From contig CANXME010000553.1 of assembly GCA_948144175.1 (NCBI GenBank), positions 496,001-560,000 of the forward strand: a DNA stretch of 64,000 bases, written 5' to 3'. How positions within the stretch are numbered: the first letter of the stretch is position 1; each line of letters starts with the position of its first letter. The DNA is from Closterium sp. NIES-65 (taxonomy: Eukaryota > Streptophyta > Zygnematophyceae > Desmidiales > Closteriaceae). Below, piece after piece: positions 47,419-58,600 of this stretch. The notes under the pieces are model-generated. The model saw only the letters and a program-made list of their open reading frames with translations, ran no database searches and had not been told where the DNA came from. A program made the translations under genes and the position numbers.

Positions 47419-48858
47419 ATGGGATTCGCGTCCTTCATCGGGAGAGTCTTCTTTTCCGCCATTTTCATCCTCGCGGCATGGCAAAAGTGGGAACTTGGCA
47501 TCAGATTCTGATGTATTTTTCTTTGCACAAGCCCGTGCGAGCTTTATTGAACCATGGTGAAAAATACGACCGATACTGAATGCCGATCCGCGTTGACGCA
47601 GGTTCAATGACTTCGGTCCCGATGGCGGACCCGCGTTGAAGAACATGACTCCGAAGCTGGAGACGTTTCAAAATCACTTGAAGGATTCGTTAGGTCTCTC
47701 TGTTCCGCATGTTGACGTGAGTTTCACAAAGCTTCATTCTTAGCTGACATCGTGATGTCCGTTAGTCGCTGCGCCTTTCCGTAGCGTTCGTGTTCCTGGA
47801 AGTGGTCGCTTACTGGAATTGTAGGTTTCAGGCTTTTACATTTTTCAACCGTAGAAGTTTAATCCACGTCTCTATCCATCACAACCGCGTATGGTTGCAG
47901 CCCAAGATTCTTCTCTTGACAGCGATTGTGCTGGAAGGAGTGGGTGGCATTCTTTTTACGATTGGAAGCAGCTTGGGTGCATATTTCCTGGTACGTCCCT
48001 TTTCGGCCGCTCAAATGTCACCTTGTTACAATGTCATGCGACACACTTACTTCCTGGTTCGGCCTACCATCAGTTGCCATAATTTGTCGAGCCAGCCAGG
48101 ATTCGTCCTAGCGGTGTCTTACCACTACATATTCGTTGTAGCAGTACACGATCGTTCACTACATATTCCATTTGCCTCTACACACTTTTCTAGCTCTACA
48201 TATTCTTCTCACGCCCTTGCTTATCAGACTTGTCTATCTTGCCACTCCCATCAATATGTTATATTCACCCATTTGACCTCCCTGCTGCATCACCGCCAGC
48301 TGCTCTTCCTCGTGGCAGTGACGCCCATCATGCACGACTTCTACAACTTCAAGCCTGAAAGTGCGGAATACATCCACGAGTTTATCCAGTTCCTTAAGGT
48401 AAACTTTTCATGTTTCCATTTTTTTTTTACCATGCTAAACCCTTACCTCCGCCTGGATTCATCTGACCCCTCCTCCCCTCCCCTTTCGCCCTTTTTTCTC
48501 CAGCGAGTATGCAGGACTCGTTCCATAGGTTGCATCCATGATGCCTGTTTGTCATCCATGATGCCTGTTCGTCATCCATGATGTCTGTGCCGTGCAGAAC
48601 CTATATCGGTTCCGAGCCCTGCTGTTCACCTGGCACGCACATCTGCAGCCAAGCTGTCTTCTCTTGTTTTGCTCCCTCAGCAATCGAATCACGCGTATGT
48701 TTGATTTTTACGCCAGTCAGCTCTTCCTCTCCCTCGTGGCACCATTGCAGAATCTTTCTCTGGTGGGAGCCCTACTTGTTTACCTTGGGATGCGCAGCTC
48801 TGCAGCAAAGCTCGCATCCAGGAAGCGAAAAGCCCCTTCCAAGTCTAAAGTCAGCTGA
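47419..48858 (+). CDS. HR-like lesion-inducing (HRLI) family membrane protein
   Basis: Five-exon model: 47419-47486, 47602-47716, 47901-47990, 48300-48398, 48751-48858, phases consistent, 159 residues, close to the usual length. The start MGFASFIGRVFFSAIFILAA, then FNDFGPDGGPA, GVGGILFTIGSSLGAYFL, TPIMHDFYNF and NLSLVGALLVYLGMR match the plant HRLI family (similar to Arabidopsis At4g14420-type proteins). Four hydrophobic segments are visible and the tail is Lys/Arg-rich, ending KSKVS. The molecular role of the family is not well defined; some members are linked to cell-death lesions. An in-frame upstream acceptor at 48598 would extend the last exon by 51 residues, and its first residues (NLYRFRALLF) resemble the true exon start, so it is probably a decayed duplicate. 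Confidence 0.85.
48597..48770 (+). repeat. Duplicated acceptor of the last HRLI exon
   Basis: GTGCAG-AACCTATATCGG (exon-like base 48598) and TTGCAG-AATCTTTCTCTG (48751, annotated) introduce similar residues, NLYRFRALLF versus NLSLVGALLV. Both keep the frame of exon 4. Confidence 0.6.
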
Positions 48859-49300
48859 GACTGTGCATCTAAGGCAGCCATCATTTGGTGAACATGCCTC
48901 TTGGGAATCAAAACGAGCTGTACTGTGGACATCTGGCTTGGTGTGGTTTGGAATGAGCACTAATAGAGTGTTTATTCCAATGCACGAGGGGTGGGCTTTG
49001 TAGTACTGTACAAGGTATTTTAGATATTGTCATCTGTTATTGTTGTTTCCTCACACACTAACATGGCTTAGGCTCAGGACCACTTATATGCACTTGAGAT
49101 GACACAAATTGCACGGTTGTTTGTGCTGACTGAGAAGTATGCAGCTAAATGCAAGGATACCGCAGGATGATGTTAACTTGTTTTGATTGAACAGAAATGA
49201 TGCGTCCTGTTCAGACCTCCCTGTTTTGACTCGAGCACGAGCTGATGCTAAGCACTCTGAGAGGGACCTGCCCATCCCCCCCACACACTACACGTGCAAG
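48859..49300. other. Convergent spacer between the HRLI and DUF3429 genes
   Basis: The HRLI gene (plus) and DUF3429 gene (minus) converge, with about 440 bp between stop codons. No other gene seen; presumably both 3' untranslated regions. Confidence 0.55.
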
Positions 49301-52300
49301 TTACTGCTTTTCTGAGGGATAGGATTCGAAGGTTGAAGGATGGGTGGATGAGGGTTGGGAGGACGAGGGTTGAGAGGATGAGGGGTGAGAGGAGTGAACG
49401 GGCTGTTGATCCGCGGGTGAGGGCACGGCAGTTGAGTGAGTAGCAGGAGGGGTTGATTGGGAGATGACAGTGGATTGAGGTGATGGTTGTGAGATGGCAG
49501 TGCCAGTTACGACGGTGAATGCGGTGGCGGCGAGGCTGAGAAGAGCAATGGAGGAGAGCAGCACTCGGAGAGGCAGATACCTGGTGGGAATGGCAGGGGG
49601 ACAGGGGTTGCAGGGGGACAGGGGTCGCATGGGTTGCAGGGGGTGGCAGGGGTGGCAGGGTTGGCAGGCAGGGGATGATCGAGAGCGGGAGCATATGTCA
49701 GAGACGGGCATGTTATGCTGCTGTGGAATGGGCATATGCTGTTATGGAAGAATTCAGCATGGAAGATTGCAGCATGGGATGGAAATGAAGCTGCATGGAT
49801 GTAGATTGGCAGGAAGGAGCGTACCATGCAGGCACTAATGCCATGCGGACAAAGACTGTGTCGACACCCAACACCTGCTCACACACAGAGAGAACGCAAA
49901 GGGACCAGCTGGGATGCGCAGACCTGCAGACACATATCATAAAGATTGTGTTTGTAAGAGCAGATCTAGATTGCAAATGGTGGAAGCTGAGAATGGATTG
50001 GAGCATGATAGTTCGCACGTAGGACACGTGGACCAAGGGAGAAGTGAGTAGAGCAGAGGGCGAAGGGGGGTTGGAGGGCGTACAAGGAGGAAGGAGGAGA
50101 GCAGGAGGGCGAACTTGGGCCCATCTGGCAGCAGCAGCGCTACCCATGCAGCCAGGGATGGCGCCACACTCCATGTGTACCTGCCGTGCGATGATGGTAG
50201 ATATGGGCAGAGCAATGGACGGCTGAGATTAAGGTTAGAGAGTTCTGCACACCAAGGCCAGGGCTGGGATCGAGGCGGCACACACCCAGATGCGAGCGGA
50301 CCCGTGGCCGCTGCACCAGGGGGACAACCGACCTCCACACACCAGAGGGGTAGAGGAACGCTAAGGGATGATGGGGGTTACAGGAGGATTGCTGTTATTT
50401 CGAATAGACCTGCATATTTGTACCCCCTCGGATCAATACAAAGGACCGTTTGAGAGATGGACGGCTGAGATGGAGGATACCGCACAGCGCTCATTGCACA
50501 GAACTCACTGCACCGCACTGAACCACAAAAGACCGCATAGCACTCACCGGGCAGCTGCGACTGAGAAGTTGCCTAGACTCGCCTCTGACGTGGCTGTGTG
50601 TGGTGCATGGGGTTGGGTGAGAACGGGAGGAGAGAGGAGAAGAGAGGAGGGAGGCGGTGAGGCGCGTGGACCAAGGCGCGCGCGTGGACCGAGGCGCGCG
50701 CGTAAACCATGGTGTGCGTGGACCAAGGCGCGTGCGTGGACCAAGGTGCGCGCGTGGACCAAGGTGCGCGCATGGACCAAGGCGCGCGCGTGGACCAAGG
50801 AGCGCGCGTGGACCAAGTGACGTACAAAGAGGAGGTTGGGGACATTGACAGCGGTGGCACATGTGGCAGCAGTGCGAAAGACAGGGGCAGAAAGGAGCAG
50901 CAAGGAGAAGGAGGGCAGGCAGCAGGGGGAGGAGGGCAGGCAGCAGGGGGAGGAGGGCAGGCAGCAGGGGGAGGAGGGCAGCGGCAGTCGGAGGAGAGCA
51001 GGCAGCAGGGGAGGGGAAGCAAGGGGCGGCCACTGACTGGCGGCGTATCGGGCCATGGCAAGCCCCCAGTGCGGGCCCCCCAGGAAAGCGAGGATGGCAG
51101 CCCCGTACGCCGCCTGCGCTGCTGCTGGCTGCGTTGCCAGCAGCTCCTGCTCGCGTGGGGGACAATGGGAGAAAAAAAAAAAACAGGAAGTTTTTAGAAA
51201 GGGCTAGAATAGCTGCCCCGTATGCCGCCTGGCGCCTGCGCTGCTGCTGGCTGCCCCGCCACCAGCTCCTAGTCGCACCGTTGGGGCAAGGGGTGGGTTA
51301 AGGGCGGGGAGAAGGGGGGGAAGGGGAGGAAAGGGGGAAAGTGAGGGGAAAGGGGTGGGAATGGGGTGAGAGAGAAAGGGCCTAAGGCCCGAGCGGGTGT
51401 GTGGCCGTAGAGTGATTGTGATGGGTGGGAGGATAGGAATAGGGACAACGAGGGAGCATGAGGGGCGAGGGAGGAGAGAAGGAAAGGGGATGCAAGAGAG
51501 AAGGAAAGGGGATGCAAGAGAGAAGGAAAGGGGATGCAAGAGAGAAGGAAAGGGGATGCAAGAGAGAAGGAAAGGGGATGCGAGAGAGAAGGAAAGGGGA
51601 TGCAAGAGAGAAGGAAAGGGGATGCAAGAGAGAAGGAAAGGGGATGCAAGAGAGAAGGAAAGGGGATGCAAGAGAGAAGGAAAGGGGATGCAAGAGAGAA
51701 GGAAAGGGGATGCAAGAGAGAAGGAAAGGGGATGCGAGAGAGAAGGAAAGGGGATGCAAGAGAGAAGGAAAGGGGATGCAAGAGAGAAGGAAAGGGGATG
51801 CAAGAGAGAAGGAAAGGGGATGCAAGAGAGAAGGAAAGGAGATGCAAGAGATAAGGAAAGGGGATGCAAGAGAGAAGGAAAGGGGATGCAAGAGAGAAGG
51901 AAAGGGGATGCAAGAGAGAAGGGGAGTACTGACAGGGAGAGGAATGAGGGAGCATATGGGCGGCGCGAGGGCGACGAATGGGATGGCGCCAGCTAGACCG
52001 AGAACGAGCGGCACCAGCGGCACGGATGCCAGCCCGCTTGGCTCCCGCGTAGATCTCACATAGATGCTCCCCCCGCTTCCCCCCATCCCCCCGATCCCCC
52101 CGCTCCCCCCGCTTCCCCCGCTCATCCCCCTGACCTGCGCTCCTCCCCCGCCTGCGGTTCCAGTGACCCCTGACACTCCTCTCGTTCCGCCAGTGGCTGC
52201 AGCTGCGCGGCTGCGCACGGCGGGTGGTGGCGGAAGGGATGGAGCGGGGGACGGCGCAGTCGCGGCGAGAAAGTGGCGGACGGCGGGAACGGTGTGGGCA

Positions 52301-52644
52301 GCGGTGGGTGGTGGGTTGGTGGAGGAGAGAACTGGCGCAGCGGCGAACGAGGCGGTAATGGCGGCGCGGAGGCGATTGGAAGCAAGCTCTGCGACTGGTG
52401 CGGGGGGATGTCGCGCGCGCAAAGCGTGATCGGTCAGGGGCGCGCACGGGTTGGCGGTGAGGGGGCTGCCCGCGCTAGGCGCAGGAAGGCGAGGCGGTAG
52501 AAGCGGAGAGGGCAGTGGGTTGCGGAAGGCAGGGAGCGGGGAGGACGGGTTATTGCGGAAGGCGGAAAGCGGTGATGGGCCCGCATCGGCTGCGCGGGAT
52601 GCAGCGCGCCGAGCTGCATGGAAGAGCTTCAATGCTTGCGCCAT
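49301..52644 (-). CDS. DUF3429 / TMEM69-like membrane protein
   Basis: Five-exon minus-strand model: 52644-51934, 51146-51034, 50180-50084, 49874-49825, 49580-49301, consistent phases, 416 residues. DUF3429 landmarks in order: GLAGAIPFVALAPP at the end of exon 1, AAYGAAILAFLGGPHWGLAMARY (exon 2), the SVAPSLAAWVALLLP segment (exon 3), LGVDTVF (exon 4) and WYLPLRVLL (exon 5). Together they form five hydrophobic segments. The long N-terminus (about 190 residues) begins MAQALKLFHAARRAASRA, a plausible mitochondrial presequence, and becomes Pro/Ala/Gly-rich. The C-terminal tail is Ser/Pro-rich. Family function is unknown; animal TMEM69 is mitochondrial. Intron 1 holds a 22-bp tandem repeat and a copy of the exon-2 start. 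The exon-1 donor (GTCAGT) is the least certain junction. Confidence 0.8.
50650..51010 (+). repeat. Minisatellites in DUF3429 intron 2
   Basis: An 18-bp unit around GTGGACCAAGGCGCGCGC repeats from about 50660 to 50815. A 20-bp unit GGCAGGCAGCAGGGGGAGGA repeats about three to four times at 50915-50985. Frames stay open across both, without coding evidence. Confidence 0.8.
51137..51275 (-). repeat. Duplicated acceptor of DUF3429 exon 2
   Basis: On the minus strand the exon-2 start (first base 51146, GAGCTGCTGGC...CAGCCAGCAGCAGCGCAGG) has a near copy 122 bp upstream in transcription (first exon-like base 51268, GAGCTGGTGGC...CAGCCAGCAGCAGCGCAGG). The upstream copy has CTAG in place of GCAG and soon diverges. 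Confidence 0.85.
51477..51921 (+). repeat. 22-bp GGATGCAAGAGAGAAGGAAAGG minisatellite, about 20 copies
   Basis: Nearly perfect 22-bp units (shown in two parts: GGATGCAAGAG and AGAAGGAAAGG) with rare single-base variants, in DUF3429 intron 1. On the transcribed minus strand it is a pyrimidine-rich tract with repeated TTGCATCCCC. Confidence 0.93.
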
Positions 52645-53580
52645 GGGGAATGGGGGCACACCAGCAGCGTGACAAGCGAAAAACAAACAAACGATAACGG
52701 ATTAGTGAAGACAACCGCGACGAGGCGCTAGTGTCACATACACGGCTCGCCACCACTAAGCTAGGAGGATCAGCATAGAGATGATCGGCTAGGTTCGTCG
52801 TCGCATCTGCGTGTGTGCCGTCCCCACGGAACGTGCTAGAAAAGGGGCGCAATAAGCGCGCCTTTTCAGGGTCGCAAAAGGATCCGTACTCGGTATTGAT
52901 TGTTCAATATGAACCACGCTTGAGAAATGTACAATGGGTAAAACACCTAGATACAATCTGGTAAGTTGATGAAATTACAGGCTTTCTAGGTTCAGCCGAA
53001 GCACACCCATATCGAAGAAGTGTTCCTCCCACGCTTCCCGCCAACTGCGCTGCTGACCGTCAGTTCCCCCATCCATGCTATTCAATGCCAACCCATCCAA
53101 AACACGTCGCCGTCGGATCACGAGTCGCCCACATCAACCTCTCGAGTCGCTGTTGCTCCAGCGCCGCCCTTCGTGCTCCCCTCGCGACCATCCCCAGTAT
53201 TCCCTCCCCACCAATGCAATCTCATCAACGACCCCAACTTTCGTGCTATGCAGAGCACTCCACTTCACCGAACCAAATCCATCCCAAACCAGCAGAACCT
53301 CCTGCTGTGCTCTGCTCGTCACTGCTCGTCACTGTCATTTTCCTCGCCTCGTCCGCTGGCTCTGCTGCTCTTCTGTGCTTTCCTCTGTGCCAGTCAAACC
53401 CAGCCCTTGGTGATCCACCAGACACTTGCTCTCCCAAGTTGTACTTCCATCTTCCCATTGTCGTTACGTAGTCCCGTTGTCACGTCACTCCTAGTGCAGT
53501 AGCTACAACATCGTCCTAGTTTCTCGTCCTAATCTCGCCTCCTAGTGGATATCGAACCGCAGCAAACCAGGCAGTCACCA
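52645..53580. other. Head-to-head promoter region
   Basis: About 940 bp between the divergent DUF3429 (minus) and the 53581 gene (plus). No other gene seen. It may act as a shared promoter; no motif was identified with confidence. Confidence 0.5.
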
Positions 53581-54984
53581 ATGACCCTCTTAACCGTCAG
53601 CGACGCGGACCGCCGCAGACGAAAAGCGGAACTCGCGGAATTTAAAGCAGACATCGCCATAATCAGGGAGCGTTTCCAGAATATAAAGCAGGAGGATATG
53701 CAGCTGTCTTTCCAGCTGCACCACATGCACGAGCAGGAGGACAGAGAGCACGCGGGTCTCATCAGCGGCCGCGGTATCCGCGCGTACGAGCCGCCTACCA
53801 TCCGCAAGATGTACGACTCGGTCACGCAACCCACGCCCTCCACCACCCCTTCTTCTCCTGAACTTCACGGCTCCAAGGCGCCAGCGCCAACCTCGCCGTC
53901 GAACGCGGAGAACCAGCAACCCGCGTCCTCCGTCACCTCCGCCTCTTCCGGCGCCGCGTCATCTGCCGGAGCGTTTTCGTTGATTCAGGATCTGCTATCG
54001 GGGCAGCGGCTGTTCAGCGAGGTGCTGCCGTGGTCGCGCTCGAACCCCCCGGCGGACGCCGCCAACTCGGGCGACGCACTTCTCAAGCAGGCGGGGCTTG
54101 ACGGCTTCACTCTCCTGTCGCCCAACGCGCAGTCGCAGAACCAGTCGCCAGCCGTCGCACAGTCGCCGCAGAAGGAGTCTACCGCGTCGCAGGCCTCAAG
54201 CGTGGGGCTGCTTCCGCTCGGCAACGAGGGTTCCGGCTCTGAGATTGTGTCTTCCCCGCAAAGGTCCTCCGCGCTTTCCCCGCCCGCCGCCAGCGCGGAT
54301 ACCACTGGCGGAAGCCCCCCCTCCGTTCCGCGGCTGTCTCGTGTGCACCGACCCACGCATCGCGCGAGCGCAGTCTCCGTGTCCTCCCCCGCCTCTTCCA
54401 CCTCTGCGCTCCGCACCCCTTCATCGGCGCAAGCTGCGCGTCCCCCCTCCCCTTCGCGCGTCGTGAGCCTTTCGGAAAACTCTCCTTCCTGCGTTGGGCA
54501 AGGGGTATCCCCCTCTTCGAGCGCCACGCCATCAATCGGCGCCCAGCAGACTCCCCTGCGGGCGCTGACGCCCGCGCAACAGCTGCGCGCCGAGCTGGCA
54601 GAACGGCGCAGCGGCGTGGCGGCGAAGCTGTTCTCGGACGCCGCCAAGGAGGCGCTGCTCGTGCGCGCAGGGTTGCTTCCGGGGCCCGCGGATGCAGGCG
54701 CGATCCGCGCGCGCAGCAGCGAAGAAGGCGCGGGCGCAGGCGTGGGGGACAGCGCGGGCGCAATCCGCGCAACTCTTGCGGAAAGAGTGGCGCAGTCGGC
54801 GTCCGCTGGTTCCGCCGGCGCGACGCCAGGCAAGATCGAGGAAGGGTGGCAATCGGAGAGCGTGGCGGAATCGCTGAGGCTGAGTGGGGAGCTGCGGAGC
54901 AGACTGAGGGCGGCGCTGGGGGAGAGGGAATGCGCCAAGAGCGGTGAGAGCGAGTCGTCCATTCAGGTCGAGGCTGCTGCTTGA
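53581..54984 (+). CDS. Unrecognised protein, coiled-coil N-terminus and Ser/Pro/Ala-rich body
   Basis: Single-exon model of 467 residues from ATG 53581; the frame extends a few codons further upstream without an ATG. The first 70 residues are charged and helical (DRRRRKAELAEFKADI, IRERFQNIKQEDMQL) and look coiled-coil, followed by a conserved-looking YEPPTIRKMYDSV. Residues about 85-320 are Ser/Pro/Ala-rich and probably disordered. The C-terminal third has short charged helices (QQLRAELAERRSGVAAKLF, LRSRLRAALGEREC). I recognise no family. The strong GC3 bias and sharp frame support coding. The protein could be an adaptor or scaffold, but nothing shows this. Confidence 0.65.
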   Translation: MTLLTVSDADRRRRKAELAEFKADIAIIRERFQNIKQEDMQLSFQLHHMHEQEDREHAGLISGRGIRAYEPPTIRKMYDSVTQPTPSTTPSSPELHGSKAPAPTSPSNAENQQPASSVTSASSGAASSAGAFSLIQDLLSGQRLFSEVLPWSRSNPPADAANSGDALLKQAGLDGFTLLSPNAQSQNQSPAVAQSPQKESTASQASSVGLLPLGNEGSGSEIVSSPQRSSALSPPAASADTTGGSPPSVPRLSRVHRPTHRASAVSVSSPASSTSALRTPSSAQAARPPSPSRVVSLSENSPSCVGQGVSPSSSATPSIGAQQTPLRALTPAQQLRAELAERRSGVAAKLFSDAAKEALLVRAGLLPGPADAGAIRARSSEEGAGAGVGDSAGAIRATLAERVAQSASAGSAGATPGKIEEGWQSESVAESLRLSGELRSRLRAALGERECAKSGESESSIQVEAAA

Positions 54985-55674
54985 GCAGCTGGCTGGCTTG
55001 GCTCCACGTTGGGCAGCTGGGGGTTGCTGGGAGCAGTTGAGCAGAAGAATGTTGCTTCGTGGCGGGCAGCTGCGCATTGCTCTGGATTGGGTCGCTGGAG
55101 AGGTGTGCATAGTGGCTAGGTTGAAGGGTATCTGGCTGGTGCTTGGGTGGTCTGAACTGCCTGCATTATCACTCATAGCTGCTGCCTGCATCATGACCCA
55201 TGGCCGCTGCTTGCATTATCCACTCATGGCTGGTGGCATGAGTTTTGTCAGTCCTGAATCCTGATCATCCAGAAAGGTGATCATTAGTTCGATTCATGAA
55301 ATTGTGATTCATTAAAGTCCACAATTGTCTAGGCGTACCATACTCGTTGGAATAACACTTCTCTGTAAGTAGCTATTAATTTAAACATCTGTTTGATTAG
55401 ATTGAGTTGCATGATTGTACTTTATATGATAGCTCTGTTATAGGTTTGTCATGTGGTCTTCGATATTCATCTGAGACATCTAAATCGAGCAACCTAGAAA
55501 ACGGTTTCTCTCGTTCACCTTCAGATAAAATCTCCTGCTGCAATTCCTAGATTCAGTTGGGCGTCCCCACTGCCAACCGACTCCATAACTTCCAGATGCC
55601 ACGACCTCAGTTTCACCTGAAGATGAGAGGACGCGCTCAATCGTAACACCTTGCTGCTCGCTGTGGTCGCACAC
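54985..55674. other. Spacer before the fucosyltransferase gene
   Basis: No gene seen. 55260-55480 is AT-rich and may contain the 3' end of the upstream transcript. A degenerate CTGAGACATCTAAAT word at 55471 resembles half of the palindrome family. Confidence 0.5.
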
Positions 55675-58600
55675 ATGTCGCGATCCAATCGCCCGTCGTC
55701 GCAGCACCATCGTGCCGTCGCACAGGCGCACAGAGGCACATCTGCACTGTCGCACCACCGAGGCGCGCCAGGGCGTGGCGGCGGCGGCGGCGGCCAGCTG
55801 TGCGGCCGCTTGCTGCTGCTACTCGTCGTCGCACAAGGTCTTTATATTCTTAAGCTTAAATTCTCCCCGCGATCTGACGCGCAGCGGCAGAGCGCCGCGA
55901 CGGCCGCTCAGAGCCAATCAAACGGCCACGATTTGACGAAGCTGTTCAGCGCGAGCGGCGCGGTAAACGCGCAGCGGGATGTCGACGCGGATTCGATTCA
56001 CCTCGGCGGCCCGCGGACCTACGAAGCTTCGCGTGGCGCCGCCGGGTACGGGAGCCACGAGCGCAAGTGGGTGCGGAAATTCGCTGGCGGCGGCATCGAC
56101 GCAAACGACGACTCGGAGCCGGGCGAAGAGACTCGGAAAGGCGTAGAGTTTAGGAGTGGCGATTATGATTGGATGGTGGACGGGACTAAGACGACTCGAC
56201 CCCTGATAGTGGATGAGGAGAGCGCAGGGCGCGGGGGAAGCGGGGGGGAGGAGGCGGAGCGGAAGGGCGTGGAGTTTAGGAGTGGCGACGATGATTGGAT
56301 GGTGGATGGGACGCAGACGACTCGGCCGCTGATAGTGGATGAGGAGAGGGGGGGGACCGGGGGAGGCGGGGGGGAAGAGGCGGAGCGGAAAGGCATGGAG
56401 CTGAGAAGCGGCGATGATGATTGGATGGTGGACGGGACGCAGAGCGGACAGGAGGTGATTGTAGACGAGGACACGTGGCGCGGTAAGGGGACGGACGACG
56501 CTCGGGGGAGGAGGGGGGAAGGGGAGGCGGACGAGGATAGGGGGAGTGGAGAGGGTAAGGCTGGCGCGGGGAGGGCCGACGGGGAAGGGGGGGGTGAGAA
56601 GGGGGGGGAAGGCGGAGGGGGGGGCATGTCCTTAAAGGGGAGTGGAGACGATATGGGGATGGACGAGGGGGAAATGGCGGAGGGCGGAACGGGGACAGGG
56701 GGAAGGGGGGAAGGGGGCGCGGGGGAAGGGGAGGAGGAGGGGGAGGGGGATGGGGAGCCGGTTTGGCAGTCCCCATTGGACGAGCCGTCAGAGTGGTCCC
56801 CACTCCAGGGCGCTCCTGACGGGCTGACGTGTCGCTCGTGGCTGCAAGAGGCTGATGACGTGGCGTTTGGGCGGGACTTTGAGAAGCAGCCAATTACTGT
56901 GATGGCGTACGAGGTACGTCCAAGTCCAACCACCCATGGGAAGCAGCTGATTACTGTGATGGCGTACGAGGTGAGTGCGTTGCATGCTATTCTTCTTGGG
57001 ATGGGGGGAAATTTCTGTACAGTCCGGCTTGAAGTGACGTTCCGAGGGACGTTCAGAGGGACGTTCAAGTGATCTTTAAAGCTCAGCCCCCGAATTACAA
57101 AGGGGCCTTCAGAAACTGGGGCCAGTTTGTGTCTCGCTTCTACTGGTTTCGGGAAAGAAAGGTTTAGGGCAGGTTTCCAAACCTCAAATCTCTGCTTTCC
57201 CAAACCTATTTTCCCACGTTAACTACTGTTGAGTAATTTGGGTGTTGCGAGGTTCAGAATGACGTGCCGTGCGAGCTGGCCAGAAGGAAACCAATCTGCT
57301 CGGTGCACTTTTCCCCTGGTCCCCCATTCACTCCCCCACCCCCATTTCCCCCAACTTCCCCTCTTCCTCCCCCTATAATCATACCGCAGGCACCCATGCG
57401 ACGTGCCGTGCAAGCTGGTCAGAAACTACTTTCCTGCCCTCTTTCCCCTGGTTCCCCCCTCACTCCCCCCCTCATCCCCTTTGTGCCCCTTCTCCTCCTC
57501 CCCCCCCCTCCCCTCCATTCCCCTTTCTCCTCTCCCCCCAAACTTATCCCCTTCCATTGCCCCTTCTCATCTTCTTCCCATCCCCTTCTATTCCCCCTTC
57601 CCCTCTCCCCCCACCCAAAATCAGATCCGCAAGTACCCATGCGACGTGCCGTGCGAGCTGGTCGGCAAGCGCCGCCCATCCCAGCTGGACGCAAGCCTGG
57701 CGGGCGGCGTGCCTCGGCACAAGGCGGTGCTGCGATCCATGGAGCCCCGAGGGTACTACAAGAGCAACGACCCCGCATGGGCGCACAGGGATCATGCTGT
57801 GAGTGAGAGGGTTGAGTAGGTTGCAGTGGGGTGCAGTGGGGTGCAGTGGGGTGCAGTGGGGATTTCATACGCAAGCGAGCAGTGGTGCTGCAATCCATGG
57901 AGAAGGGGGCGGTACTACCGGAGCAACGACCCGGCCTGGGCGCACAGAAATCATGCTGTGAGTGTGAGGAGTGGGGTGTAGTGAGGAGGGTTGTGGTGGG
58001 GTAACGTGGGGAGCAAGCAAGCAGCAGTGCAGTATAGGTCGTGGGAGATGTGACACGCCCGTTTCATATCCACTCTCACTCCCTCACCCACACACTCCTC
58101 ACTACCTCACTACCTCACTACCTCACTACCTCGCTTCCTTGGGTCAAACAATCGGCACTCCTCTCCAGGTGGTGGTGATGACAGTGCATTACGATTCACA
58201 TGTGCCAGTGCAGTGCAGTACCGATCATGGGAGGAGTATGATGTCATGCGCCCACACTCGCCCAGCCTTTCCCCTCCTGCTCTCTTGCCTCTCTTCCCAT
58301 CTCTCCGGGTGGTGATGACATTGCACTACGACTCAGACGTCCTCGTGCAGTACAGGTCGTGGGAGGAGTATGATGTCATGTCATGCGCTCCGCTTAGTCC
58401 TTCCTCATGCCCTCTCTCCCTCATTCACTCACTCCCTCTCCAGGTGGTGATGACAGTGCACTGTGACTCTGACGTGCATGACAGTGCACTATGGCTCGTG
58501 GGAGGAGTATGATGTCATGCGCCCTCCTTACATCCCTCCGTATTCCCCCATTCCCCCTCCACACCTACCACAACCCCAACAGGTGGTGATGACAGTGCAT

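Noticed and set aside
51269-51930. Continuation of the DUF3429 frame through a Ser/Leu/Pro repeat protein
   Set aside because: This is the 22-bp minisatellite read in frame. DUF3429 conserved segments resume only after splicing to 51146, so the repeat is intronic.
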